DNA of 64,000 nt from Streptomyces sp. Ncost-T10-10d. Lineage in GTDB: Bacteria; Actinomycetota; Actinomycetes; Streptomycetales; Streptomycetaceae. The DNA is taken from assembly GCF_900091955.1 (NCBI RefSeq), contig NZ_FMDF01000182.1:207531-271530 (forward strand). The letters run 5' to 3'. Position numbers and translations under genes: made by a program. The notes beneath the pieces are model-generated. The model was not told the origin of the DNA. It did not search any database and saw only the letters and a list, made by a program, of their open reading frames with translations. This document shows, in pieces, positions 50,461 to 58,799 of this stretch (positions are counted from its first letter, which is position 1; every line of letters begins with the position of its first letter).

Positions 50461-53388
50461 ATGACCGCGCTCGTCGTCTGCCACTTCGTCCTGGCCGCCT
50501 GCGCGCGCCCGCTGGTACGAGCGCTGGGCAGGCGCGCCTTCATCGTGCTCGCGCTGCCACCGGCCGCCGCCACCGTATGGGCCGCCACACAGTGGAACAC
50601 CGCGGCGTCCGGCGGCTCGGTCACCTCGTCGTGGCAGTGGATGCCGGCGTACGACGTCACCGTCGATCTGCGGCTCGACGCACTCGCCGAACTGATGGTG
50701 CTGCTCGCGGCCGGAATCGGCACGCTCGTCCTGCTGTACTGCGCCTCGTACTTCACGGACGGGACCCCACAGCTGGCCGGCTTCGCCGGGAACCTCCTGG
50801 CGTTCGCGGGCGCCATGCTCGCCCTGGTCCTCGCCGACGACCTGATCTCGCTCTATGTGTTCTGGGAACTGACCACGGTCTTCTCGTACCTGCTGATCGG
50901 GTACGACAGCGAGCAAAAACACAGCCGCCGCTCCGCGCTCCAGGCGCTCACCGTGACCACGCTCGGCGGCCTCGCGATGTTCGTCGGCTTCCTGATCATC
51001 GGTCAGTCGGCTGGTACCTACCGGATCTCCGCCATCCTCGCCGGCCCGCCCGGGGCGAGCCTCGCCGTCTCGGTCGCCGTGGTGCTGATCCTGTGCGGGG
51101 CCCTGTCGAAGTCGGCGATCTGGCCGTTCAGCCTCTGGCTGCCGAACGCCATGGCCGCGCCCACCCCCGTCAGCGCCTATCTGCACGCCGCCGCGATGGT
51201 GAAGGCCGGTGTCTACCTGGTTGCCCGGCTTGCGCCCGGCTTCGCCGACGTGCCGGTCTGGCGCCCCGTCGTGATCGTCCTCGGCGCCGCGACCATGCTG
51301 CTCGGCGGCTGGCGCGCGCTGCGCCTGAACGACCTCAAGCTCGTCCTCGCCTACGGCACCGTCAGCCAGCTCGGCTTCCTCACTCTGCTCGCCGGGGTCG
51401 GCAACCGGGACGCCGCACTGGCCGCCGCCGTCATGATCCTGGCCCACGCCCTGTTCAAGGCACCGCTGTTCCTGGTCACCGGAATCGTCGACCATGCGGC
51501 CGGCACCCGGGATCTGCGCAAGCTCTCCGGTGTCGGCCGGGCGCTGCCGCACGTCTGCACGGTCGCGGTGTCGGCCGCGGCGTCCATGGCCGCACTGCCC
51601 CCGCTGCTGGGCTTCGCCGCGAAGGAGGCCGCGTTCGAGGCGCTGCTGCACGGAGACACCGCCGACCGCTGGGCGCTGGGTGTCACGGTCGCGGGCTCGG
51701 CGCTGACCGTCGCGTACACCGTGCGGTTCGTCTGGGGCGCCTTCGCCCGAAAACCCGGGGTCGAGGACACCCCGGTGCACCGGGTCGGCTGGGCGTTCCT
51801 CGCGCCGCCCGCCCTGCTCGCGGTCTGCGGGCTGGTGCTGGGACCCGGCGTCGGATGGACCGACCGGCTGCTCAGTGCGTACGCGGACACGTTCCCGCCA
51901 TCCCCGCATCCGTACCATCTCTCGCTCTGGCACGGATTCGGGACCGCCCTCCTGCTCTCGGCCGTCGCCTTGGCGGGCGGCGTGGTGCTCTTCGCCGTAC
52001 GCACCACCGTGACCCGGCTGTCCCGGCGGATCGCCTGGCCGACCGCCGACAGCGTCTTCGGGCACCTGCTGCTCGGCCTGGAACGGCTCTCCCTCCAGCT
52101 CACCGGCCTCGTTCAGCGCGGCTCGCTCTCCGTCTACCTCGCCACCACCCTGCTCGTGATGCTGGCCGGCCAGCTCACCGTTCTCGGAGTGGACCGGCCC
52201 TGGCACGGGGCGGCCGTCCCGAGGGTCTGGGACCTCCCGCTGCAGGGCGCCATCGCCGTGCTGACCTGTGCCGCCGCACTCCTCTGTCTCACCGTCAGGC
52301 GCCGGATGAAGGCCGTGGTCCTGGCCGGGCTGACCGGGTACGGCGCGGCGCTGCTCTTCGTCGTCCAGGGCGGCCCGGACCTGGCGCTCACCCAGTTCTG
52401 CGTCGAAACCGTGTCGATGATCGTGTTCGTGCTGGTGCTGCGGCGGATGCCGGTGCACTTCCAGGAGTCGGTCAGTACCTGGCGGCGTGCCGTACGCATT
52501 CCGGTGGCGCTGGCCGCAGCGGCGACGCTCGGCGTGGTGGTGTGGGTCGCCGCGGCCGCCCGCATGGCCGCCCCGGCGGGCGCGGCCATGGTGGAGGAGA
52601 CCGCTCACCACGGCCTCAAGGACGTCGTGGCCACCATCCTGGTCGACCTGCGCGCCTGGGACACGATGGGGGAGTCCGCCGTGCTCGCCGCGGCCGCGAT
52701 CGGGGTGACGAGCCTGATCTACCTGCACCGCCGCACCGAGGGATCGTCGCTGCGGGAGGAGTTGCACGGGCGCACCGCGTGGTCGCTCACGGCCCCCGAG
52801 ATGACGGGACTCCCACACGGCGACGAAGGGGCGCCGGAGCGCAGCTGGCTGGCGGCCGGCTCGACTCTCGCACCCGAGCACCGCTCGATCGTCTTCGAGG
52901 TCGTCGCCCGGCTGCTGTTCCACCCGATCCTGGTGCTCTCGGTCTATCTGCTGTTCTGCGCCGAGAACATGCCGGGCGGCGGCTTCGTCGGCGGGCTCGT
53001 CGCCGGGCTCGCCCTGATCACCCGCTACCTGGCGGGCGGCCGTTTCGAACTCGCCGAGGCCGCGCCGCTGCAGCCCGGACTCTTCACCGGCCTCGGCCTG
53101 TTCATCTCCACCGGCGTCGCCCTGCTCGGCCTCGGCGAGGGAACGGTCCTGCACGCCTGGACCCACCACGGCCGGCTGCCCCTGATCGGCGAGTACCACC
53201 TCGGCACCCCGGTCCTCTTCGACTTCGGCGTCTATCTGCTGGTCCTGGGCGTGGTGCTGGACATCGTGCGCGCCCTCGGCGCCAAGATCGACCGGCAGAT
53301 CGAGCGCGCAGCGGTCGAAAAGGCAACCGCGGCGAGCACCTCCACCCCGCCGGGAACAGCACCCGGTACGGGAGGAAGGCCCGGATGA
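50461..53388 (+). CDS. mrpA: Mrp Na+/H+ antiporter subunit A fused to subunit B
   Basis: A 975-aa membrane protein with over twenty hydrophobic segments. The first ~600 residues are NuoL-like: proton-channel core with FWELTTVFSYLLIGYDSE (~138-155), the Lys-bearing ICGALSKSAIWPFSLWLPNA, and HAAAMVKAGVYLVARLAPGF (~243-262). A MrpA C-terminal section (VVLAGLTGYGAALLFVVQGG) follows. The last ~150 residues, LLFHPILVLSVYLLFCAENM, PGGGFVGGLVAGLALITRYL, are a MnhB (MrpB) domain, so A and B are one polypeptide, as usual in actinobacteria. First gene of the six-gene operon (A/B, C, D, E, F, G). ATGA overlap with mrpC. Confidence 0.93.
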   Translation: MTALVVCHFVLAACARPLVRALGRRAFIVLALPPAAATVWAATQWNTAASGGSVTSSWQWMPAYDVTVDLRLDALAELMVLLAAGIGTLVLLYCASYFTDGTPQLAGFAGNLLAFAGAMLALVLADDLISLYVFWELTTVFSYLLIGYDSEQKHSRRSALQALTVTTLGGLAMFVGFLIIGQSAGTYRISAILAGPPGASLAVSVAVVLILCGALSKSAIWPFSLWLPNAMAAPTPVSAYLHAAAMVKAGVYLVARLAPGFADVPVWRPVVIVLGAATMLLGGWRALRLNDLKLVLAYGTVSQLGFLTLLAGVGNRDAALAAAVMILAHALFKAPLFLVTGIVDHAAGTRDLRKLSGVGRALPHVCTVAVSAAASMAALPPLLGFAAKEAAFEALLHGDTADRWALGVTVAGSALTVAYTVRFVWGAFARKPGVEDTPVHRVGWAFLAPPALLAVCGLVLGPGVGWTDRLLSAYADTFPPSPHPYHLSLWHGFGTALLLSAVALAGGVVLFAVRTTVTRLSRRIAWPTADSVFGHLLLGLERLSLQLTGLVQRGSLSVYLATTLLVMLAGQLTVLGVDRPWHGAAVPRVWDLPLQGAIAVLTCAAALLCLTVRRRMKAVVLAGLTGYGAALLFVVQGGPDLALTQFCVETVSMIVFVLVLRRMPVHFQESVSTWRRAVRIPVALAAAATLGVVVWVAAAARMAAPAGAAMVEETAHHGLKDVVATILVDLRAWDTMGESAVLAAAAIGVTSLIYLHRRTEGSSLREELHGRTAWSLTAPEMTGLPHGDEGAPERSWLAAGSTLAPEHRSIVFEVVARLLFHPILVLSVYLLFCAENMPGGGFVGGLVAGLALITRYLAGGRFELAEAAPLQPGLFTGLGLFISTGVALLGLGEGTVLHAWTHHGRLPLIGEYHLGTPVLFDFGVYLLVLGVVLDIVRALGAKIDRQIERAAVEKATAASTSTPPGTAPGTGGRPG

Positions 53389-53990
53389 CGGTCAGTTTCT
53401 CGCTCCTGGCCACCGCCTCGGTGCTGTGCGCGGTCGGCGGCATCCTCATGCTCACCCGGCCCCTCACCCGCATCCTGCTCGGCGCGGTGATCGCGGGCAA
53501 CGGCATCAATCTGCTCGTCCTCGCCGCGAGCGGATCGGCCGGCCGGGAACCACTCCTCTACGGCGTCCCGCTGGGACAGGTCACCGACCCCCTGCCGCAG
53601 GCCATCGCACTCACTGCGATCGTCATCACCCTCGCCACCACGGCGTTCCTCCTCGCCATGGCCTACCGCAGCCACCAGCTGACCGGCACGGACGAGGTCC
53701 ACGACGACCTGGAGGACCGGCGCATCGCGCTGCGCTCCGAGGTATTGGGGGAGCGGGACGAACTGCGTGAGCGCTACCGGGCCGCCCCGGCCGTCACGGA
53801 CGAGGAACGCGCCCGGTACCGCGAGGAGCGCCGCCGCCTGAGGGCCAGGCTGCGCGCCGACCGAGCCCTGCAGGCCCGCGGCCGGTACGCCACCGGAGAC
53901 CTCTGGCACGACGTACTGGGCGCGGACCCCGCGGACTACGCCCAGCAGCAGGACCACCCCGCCGACGCCGACCCGGGAGCCACCGGATGA
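53385..53990 (+). CDS. mrpC: Mrp antiporter subunit C (NuoK-like) with a long charged tail
   Basis: A 201-aa protein. The first ~105 residues are the normal MrpC/NuoK three-helix unit (LLATASVLCAVGGILMLTRP, GAVIAGNGINLLVLAASG, PQAIALTAIVITLATTAFLL). The rest is a hydrophilic, Arg/Glu-rich probable coiled coil (EERARYREERRRLRARLRAD) and an Asp/Gln tail, roughly doubling the usual ~110-aa length; this cytoplasmic extension is seen as such in the sequence, its role is unknown. Overlaps mrpA and mrpD by 4 nt each. Confidence 0.92.
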   Translation: MTVSFSLLATASVLCAVGGILMLTRPLTRILLGAVIAGNGINLLVLAASGSAGREPLLYGVPLGQVTDPLPQAIALTAIVITLATTAFLLAMAYRSHQLTGTDEVHDDLEDRRIALRSEVLGERDELRERYRAAPAVTDEERARYREERRRLRARLRADRALQARGRYATGDLWHDVLGADPADYAQQQDHPADADPGATG

Positions 53991-55642
53991 ACGCACTCGT
54001 CCCCCTGCCGGTGCTGCTGCCGCTCTGCGCCACCGGCCTGAGCCTCGCCTTCGGCACCCGGCTCAAACAGGTCCAACGCCTCATCAGCGTCGCCGTGCTC
54101 AGCGCCGTACTCGGACTCTCCCTCACCCTGATGATCGTCGCCGACACCCGCGGCCCGCTCTCCGTCCACCTCGGCGACTTCGCACCACCGCTCGGCATCA
54201 CCCTGGTCGCCGACCGGCTGTCCGGGCTGATGCTGACCGTCTCCTCCGCCATCACGCTCTGTGTGCTGGTCTACTCCCTGGGCCAGGGCATGGCCGACCG
54301 GGACGAGGTGACACCCGTCGCGGTCTTCCACCCCGCGTATCTGATCCTGGTTGCCGGGGTCTCCTGCACCTTCCTCGCCGGTGACCTGGTCAACCTCTAT
54401 GTCGGCTTCGAGATCATGCTGGTCGCCAGCTTCGTCCTGCTCACCCTCGGCGGCACCGGACCCCGCGTCCGCGCAGGTTCCACCTACGTGATCATCTCGC
54501 TGTTCTCGTCGATGCTGTTCCTCACCGCCATCGCCATGACGTACGCGGCGACCGGCACCGCCAACTTCGCCCAGCTGGCCGGACGGCTCGCCGAACTCCC
54601 GCTCGGGGTACAGACCCTGATCCAGGGGATGCTGCTCACCGTCTTCGCCATCAAGGCCGCCGTCTTCCCGCTCGCCGCCTGGCTCCCCGACTCGTATCCG
54701 ACCGCGCCCGCACCCGTCACCGCGGTCTTCGCCGGTCTGCTCACCAAGGTCGGTGTCTACTCCATGCTGCGTACGGAGACCCTGCTCTTCCCCGGCAACC
54801 GGCTCGGTGACCTGCTGATGGCCGCCGCGCTCGCCTCGATGGTCGTGGGCATCCTCGGAGCCGTCGCGCAGACCGACCTGAAGCGGCTGCTCTCCTTCAC
54901 CCTCATCAGCCACATCGGCTACATGGTCTTCGGTATCGGCCTCGCCACCCGGGACGCGTACGGCGGCGCGATCGTCTACGTCGCCCACCACATCACCGTC
55001 CAGACCACGCTCTTCCTGGTGGCAGGGCTGATCGAACGCCGGGGCGGCACCACCGAACTCACCCGGATCGGCGGACTGGCCAAGGCCGCCCCGCTGCTCG
55101 CCGTCCTCTTCTTCGTACCCGCCATGAACCTGGCCGGCATCCCGCCGCTGTCCGGATTCATCGGCAAGCTCGGGCTGATGCGGGCCGGTGTCGCCGACGG
55201 CAGCGTCTGGGCGTGGATCCTCGTCGTCGGGTCGGCCGTGACCAGCCTCCTCACCCTGTACGTGATGGCCAAGGTCTGGAACCTGGCGTTCTGGCGGGCC
55301 GCGCCCCCCGGGCAGGCCGCGTACGGCACCGTTCTGGAGTCCGACTCCGACGAGGACGACACCGACGCCGACGAGGGCCCCGACCACATCCCGGGCAGCG
55401 GCGACGAACCGGTCAGCCCCCGCCATCAGCCCGCCGGACGCGCGGTTGCGGCCACCCTGCACGGACACGCCGTGACCACCACCACGAAACTGCCGCGGCC
55501 GATGACCGCGGCCACCGCAGCAGCTGTCGCCCTCGGACTCGCCTTCACCGTGTTCGCCGGGCCGCTGACCTCCTACACCGACCGCGCGGCCGCCGAACTC
55601 CTCGCACGCGCCCCCTATGTCGAGGCGGTGCTCGGTCGGTGA
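53987..55642 (+). CDS. mrpD: Mrp antiporter subunit D (NuoM/N-like)
   Basis: A 551-aa proton-channel subunit of about fourteen membrane helices: VNLYVGFEIMLVASFVLLTL (~residues 129-148) holds the conserved Glu, and VFAIKAAVFPLAAWLPDSYP (~219-238) the channel Lys, then HITVQTTLFLVAGLIERRGG. An acidic insertion at ~451-475 (SDSDEDDTDADEGPDHIP) followed by a His/Pro-rich stretch separates the last two helices and is not part of the usual MrpD core. Translationally coupled on both sides. Confidence 0.93.
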   Translation: MNALVPLPVLLPLCATGLSLAFGTRLKQVQRLISVAVLSAVLGLSLTLMIVADTRGPLSVHLGDFAPPLGITLVADRLSGLMLTVSSAITLCVLVYSLGQGMADRDEVTPVAVFHPAYLILVAGVSCTFLAGDLVNLYVGFEIMLVASFVLLTLGGTGPRVRAGSTYVIISLFSSMLFLTAIAMTYAATGTANFAQLAGRLAELPLGVQTLIQGMLLTVFAIKAAVFPLAAWLPDSYPTAPAPVTAVFAGLLTKVGVYSMLRTETLLFPGNRLGDLLMAAALASMVVGILGAVAQTDLKRLLSFTLISHIGYMVFGIGLATRDAYGGAIVYVAHHITVQTTLFLVAGLIERRGGTTELTRIGGLAKAAPLLAVLFFVPAMNLAGIPPLSGFIGKLGLMRAGVADGSVWAWILVVGSAVTSLLTLYVMAKVWNLAFWRAAPPGQAAYGTVLESDSDEDDTDADEGPDHIPGSGDEPVSPRHQPAGRAVAATLHGHAVTTTTKLPRPMTAATAAAVALGLAFTVFAGPLTSYTDRAAAELLARAPYVEAVLGR

Positions 55643-56262
55643 AACGCCTGATCAAGCTGTCCTTCCGGAACAAGGACCTGCCGCCCTTCAGCTGTGAGTT
55701 CGGCGGGCGGGGACGGGTGCTCGACCTCCCACTGATCGCCTGGCTCACCCTCATCTGGGTGCTGCTGTGGTCCAGCCTGAACTGGGCCAACCTACTGACC
55801 GGTGTGCTCGTCGCGGTCGCTGTCTGCCTGGCCTTCCCGCTGCCCCGGGTCGACCTCGGGCTCCGCCTGCACCCATGGGGCATCCTGATGCTGGCCGGCT
55901 ATCTGCTCTACGACATGTACACCTCGGGTGTACGCGTCACCCGGCAGATCTTCGTCGACCATCCGCACCGGGCCGCCGTCATCGCCGTACCGCTGCGCTG
56001 CCGCTCCGACCTGATGCTCGCGGCCACCGCCGTCGCCGTGTCGAATGTGCCCGGCGGATCGGTCGTCGAAGTGCGTCGCGCCACCGCGACCGTCTTCCTG
56101 CATGTCCTCGATGCGGACAGACCCGCCGCACTCGACGCGGCGCGGCACTCCGTCTGGCGGCTGGAGGAGCTGACGGTACGAGCCTTCGGCACCCCCGACG
56201 AGATCGCCCGCGTCGCCGAACCACCGCCACCGATCAGGCACGACAGGGGGGACGGCACATGA
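55639..56262 (+). CDS. mrpE: Mrp antiporter subunit E
   Basis: A 207-aa MrpE/MnhE protein: two or three membrane segments near the N-terminus (AWLTLIWVLLWSSLNWANLL, WGILMLAGYLLYDMYTSGVR), then a soluble domain with AVPLRCRSDLMLAATAVAVS and VSNVPGGSVVEVRR, the family signature (T/S-N-x-P-G-T/S). GTG start in a GTGA overlap with mrpD; overlaps mrpF by ATGA. Confidence 0.92.
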   Translation: MKRLIKLSFRNKDLPPFSCEFGGRGRVLDLPLIAWLTLIWVLLWSSLNWANLLTGVLVAVAVCLAFPLPRVDLGLRLHPWGILMLAGYLLYDMYTSGVRVTRQIFVDHPHRAAVIAVPLRCRSDLMLAATAVAVSNVPGGSVVEVRRATATVFLHVLDADRPAALDAARHSVWRLEELTVRAFGTPDEIARVAEPPPPIRHDRGDGT

Positions 56263-56603
56263 GCGTGCCGGAGTCCGTCGACCGGGTGCTGCTCACCGCG
56301 GCCGTCGTCGTGATCCTCATCGCCGGAGCGGGGCTCCTCAGCCGGATCTGGCGAGGCCCCTCCATGCTGGACCGGGCCATCTCGCTGGATGTGTGCGCCG
56401 CCCTCATCATCGCGGGTCTCGGCGCCAAGTCCGCCTTCGCGCGCGACCCGTTCTACTTCCCGATCATGCTGGTGCTGGCCTTTCTCGGGTTCACGGGGTC
56501 GGTCGGCATCGCCCGCTTCATCGCCGCACGCGACCGGCCGACGCCGCGGCGAGGTGCGGACGGAACCGGAAGCAGCGACGGACGCCAGGGGGATGCCCGG
56601 TGA
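56259..56603 (+). CDS. mrpF: Mrp antiporter subunit F
   Basis: A 114-aa three-helix MrpF: VLLTAAVVVILIAGAGLLSR, the conserved RGPSMLDRAISLDVCAALII (~32-51), and FYFPIMLVLAFLGFTGSVGI. A hydrophilic Arg/Gly tail of ~25 residues follows. ATGA overlap with mrpE, GTGA overlap with mrpG. Confidence 0.93.
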   Translation: MSVPESVDRVLLTAAVVVILIAGAGLLSRIWRGPSMLDRAISLDVCAALIIAGLGAKSAFARDPFYFPIMLVLAFLGFTGSVGIARFIAARDRPTPRRGADGTGSSDGRQGDAR

Positions 56604-56953
56604 GTGCCCGGCTCCAGATCCTCGACACGGCCGGTGCGGTGCTGGTCTTCATCGGTGCGGTCATCTGTCTGCTCGGTGTGATCGGGATGCTGCGGCTGCC
56701 CGACGTGCTGTCCCGCAGCCATGCCGCCACCAAACCACAGACGCTCGGCATGCTCCTGGTCCTCGCCGGGGTGGCCCTGCGGCTGCGCAGCGGCATGGAT
56801 CTCGCCACCCTCGCGCTGATCGGCTTCTTCCAGCTGATGACCGGCCCGGTCGCCGCCCACCTGGTGGCGCGATCCGCGTACCGGACCGGTCAGACCGGCC
56901 ACAGCGAGCTGCTCTTCGACGAACTGGACGAGCAGCTGACCGAGGAGCGCTGA
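56600..56953 (+). CDS. mrpG: Mrp antiporter subunit G
   Basis: A 117-aa MrpG/MnhG: LDTAGAVLVFIGAVICLLGV, the signature GMLRLPDVLSRSHAATKPQT (~28-47), LGMLLVLAGVALRL and LATLALIGFFQLMTGPVAAH. Last gene of the operon. The soluble tail (ELLFDELDEQLTEER) is acidic. The whole complex exports Na+ for H+ and is linked to alkali and salt tolerance. Confidence 0.93.
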   Translation: MSARLQILDTAGAVLVFIGAVICLLGVIGMLRLPDVLSRSHAATKPQTLGMLLVLAGVALRLRSGMDLATLALIGFFQLMTGPVAAHLVARSAYRTGQTGHSELLFDELDEQLTEER

Positions 56954-57066
56954 CCCTCTCCCGCCGTCGGCAGTCGTGGCGCGCCGCGCTCCGGCCGGGA
57001 GCGGGCGCGGTCGGTACGGGGGACATCCGTGCGGTTCGGCGTCCCGACCGTGAGGCGGGGTGACGG

Positions 57067-57885
57067 TCAGTGCGTCGGGGGTCGCGCGGCCCGGCGGGTG
57101 TACTGGTCCGGGGAGGTGCCCACGGTGGCGGTGAAGTCACGGACGAGGTGGGACTGGTCGCTGTAACCGAGTTCGGTGGCCAGTTCCGCCCAGTCGATGG
57201 ATGCCCTTCGCATGGCCGCCTCCGCGGCTTCGTGGATCCGGCACCGGTTGATGACCCACTTGGGACTGAGACCCACATGATCGGCGAACAGCCGTTGCAG
57301 CTTGCGCGTGTTCATTCCCAGCCGATCGGCGAGATCGCCGACCCTGGTCAGCGACCTGTCGGCGACGATGAGGCCGACCACGGCGTTCAACGGCCCGGTC
57401 GCGGGCAGCGGTTGTGCGTCAAGGGAACGGAGAAGGCTCTCGACGACGGCCGTCGCCCCGTTCACGTCGTCGGCCCCGGCCAGCACACGCGCCGTGTCGT
57501 CGGCCTCCGTGCCGAACACGGCCGACGCCGCGAACCGCTGCCCGGCGACGGCGGACACCCGGCCACGCAGGAAGGGCCGGAATCCCGCCGGCCGGAATTT
57601 GACGCCGAAGACCTGGCCACGGCGCTCCAGCCGTCGCACGAACTCGTGCGGCGAAATGGCCTCGATCGTGGCGGCACCGGCCTCGAACACCAGATGTACG
57701 GCGGCGTGCGGGATCACGCGCTGCTCGTAGGACTCCCCGTCCGGCATGTCCCAGCGAACGACCCAGTAGCAGTCCACCGCCCAGGCCAGGTCGGGCGAGG
57801 GCGGGTGCCGGGTCAGCTCGAAGTGCTCGAATCCGGTGCGGGGGTCGACGATGCCGCGAGTGTCCTGATCGGTCGGCGGGGTCAC
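57067..57885 (-). CDS. AraC family transcriptional regulator
   Basis: A 272-aa regulator. The N-terminal half is a DUF6597/cupin-like sensor (PSPDLAWAVDCYWVVRWDMP, EQRVIPHAAVHLVFEAGAAT); the C-terminal half has two HTH motifs of the AraC type: RVGDLADRLGMNTRKLQRLF (~residues 187-206) and WAELATELGYSDQSHLVRDF (~235-254). GTG 57885 sits 6 nt from a TAGCAT box, so it too is probably leaderless. Divergent from the TIGR03086 gene, which it may control. Confidence 0.9.
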   Translation of the reverse strand: MTPPTDQDTRGIVDPRTGFEHFELTRHPPSPDLAWAVDCYWVVRWDMPDGESYEQRVIPHAAVHLVFEAGAATIEAISPHEFVRRLERRGQVFGVKFRPAGFRPFLRGRVSAVAGQRFAASAVFGTEADDTARVLAGADDVNGATAVVESLLRSLDAQPLPATGPLNAVVGLIVADRSLTRVGDLADRLGMNTRKLQRLFADHVGLSPKWVINRCRIHEAAEAAMRRASIDWAELATELGYSDQSHLVRDFTATVGTSPDQYTRRAARPPTH

Positions 57886-57891
57886 GGAACC

Positions 57892-57952
57892 ATGCTAACG
57901 AGGCCGCGGTGTCGGGTTTCTTCAAGACTCCTTCCTCGGTCCCGCCTAGGCT
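57892..57952. promoter_or_regulatory. Two divergent leaderless promoters
   Basis: On the minus strand TAGCAT (57892-57897) lies 6 nt before the AraC GTG; on the plus strand TAGGCT (57947-57952) lies 6 nt before ATG 57959. Only 73 bp separate the two start codons, so both promoters share the space and could be controlled by the AraC protein. Confidence 0.5.
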
Positions 57953-57958
57953 CCGACC

Positions 57959-58534
57959 ATGAGTGAAGTCGATCTCCTTGCGGGTGTGCTGTCCAAGACC
58001 GGCGACGTCATCGAGGGAGTCGGAGCCGACCAGCTGAGCCTTCCGACTCCGTGCGACGACTACGACGTCGAGGCCCTGATCAATCACATCGTCGGGTGGC
58101 TCATCGTGTTCGAGGCCGGCGCCCAGGGCCGGCCCCACGACGTCGATGCGGCCAACCACATGTGCGGCGCCGACCCCGCCCGCGAGTTCCGCGCCGCCGC
58201 TGCCGGCGTCGTCGAGGGCTGGGAGAAGTACGGCTTCGACCGCCGGGTCAGCGTCACGGGCGGCGAAATGCCGGGCGAAGCGGTGTTCAGCATGACCCTC
58301 ATGGAGTACCTGACCCATGGCTGGGACCTGGCGGTCGCCACCGGGCAGCCGATCCCCTACACCGACCAGGAAGCGGCAGAAACCCTCGCCCGCGCGGAGG
58401 TCACCCTGCCGCCGCAGTACCGGGGCGAGAACCTGCCCTTCGGCCAGATCGTTCGCGTCGACGCGAACGCGTCTGCCGTCGACCGGCTCGTGGCCTTCCT
58501 CGGACGCCGGCCGGTGCCGACAACGGCGCGGTAG
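57959..58534 (+). CDS. TIGR03086 family metal-binding protein (DinB/maleylpyruvate isomerase fold)
   Basis: A 191-aa soluble protein of the mycothiol-dependent DinB-like superfamily common in actinobacteria. Typical blocks: LSLPTPCDDYDVEALINHIV (~residues 27-46) with the first metal His, a central FDRRVSVTGGEMPG, and EYLTHGWDLAVATGQPIPY (~116-134) with the second metal His. It probably catalyses a thiol-dependent isomerisation or transfer; substrate unknown. Leaderless start. Confidence 0.87.
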   Translation: MSEVDLLAGVLSKTGDVIEGVGADQLSLPTPCDDYDVEALINHIVGWLIVFEAGAQGRPHDVDAANHMCGADPAREFRAAAAGVVEGWEKYGFDRRVSVTGGEMPGEAVFSMTLMEYLTHGWDLAVATGQPIPYTDQEAAETLARAEVTLPPQYRGENLPFGQIVRVDANASAVDRLVAFLGRRPVPTTAR

Positions 58535-58786
58535 CCGCTCTCCGGACACGGCCCATGGCCACGCGGCTGACGGCCGTACCGGATCCGCTGTGGGGCCGGA
58601 TCACCCGGGCCACCGTGAACCCCACGTGCCGGCCGGTCGTCCCGCGCAACGTGCCCGTCGGCGGCGTCCATGGTGCGGACGGGCCGAAGTGGTGCGGGCC
58701 CGTCATCCCCGCTGCGCGTGCGGCCCCATGATGTGCAACACCGCTGCCCCGACCGGTTTCTCCCACGTGTGGGTGGTGCCCGCGAC

Positions 58787-58799
58787 TAGCCTCCGAACA
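58787..58799 (+). promoter_or_regulatory. -10 box TAGCCT, leaderless start
   Basis: TAGCCT at 58787-58792 with 6 nt to ATG 58799. The surrounding CTAGCCTCCGAACATG is nearly the same as CTAGGCTCCGACCATG at 57946-57961, so the two genes may share a promoter type. Confidence 0.55.

Noticed and set aside
50206..53199. 997-codon minus-strand open frame opposite mrpA
   Set aside because: Composed of Gly/Arg/Gln/His-rich low-complexity residues with no motif, antisense to a gene with clear membrane segments: a high-GC shadow frame.
50391..53384. Long plus-strand frame joining the space before mrpA to mrpC
   Set aside because: Only its last part (from 53385) is MrpC; the rest is a shifted shadow of mrpA, rich in Arg/Pro.
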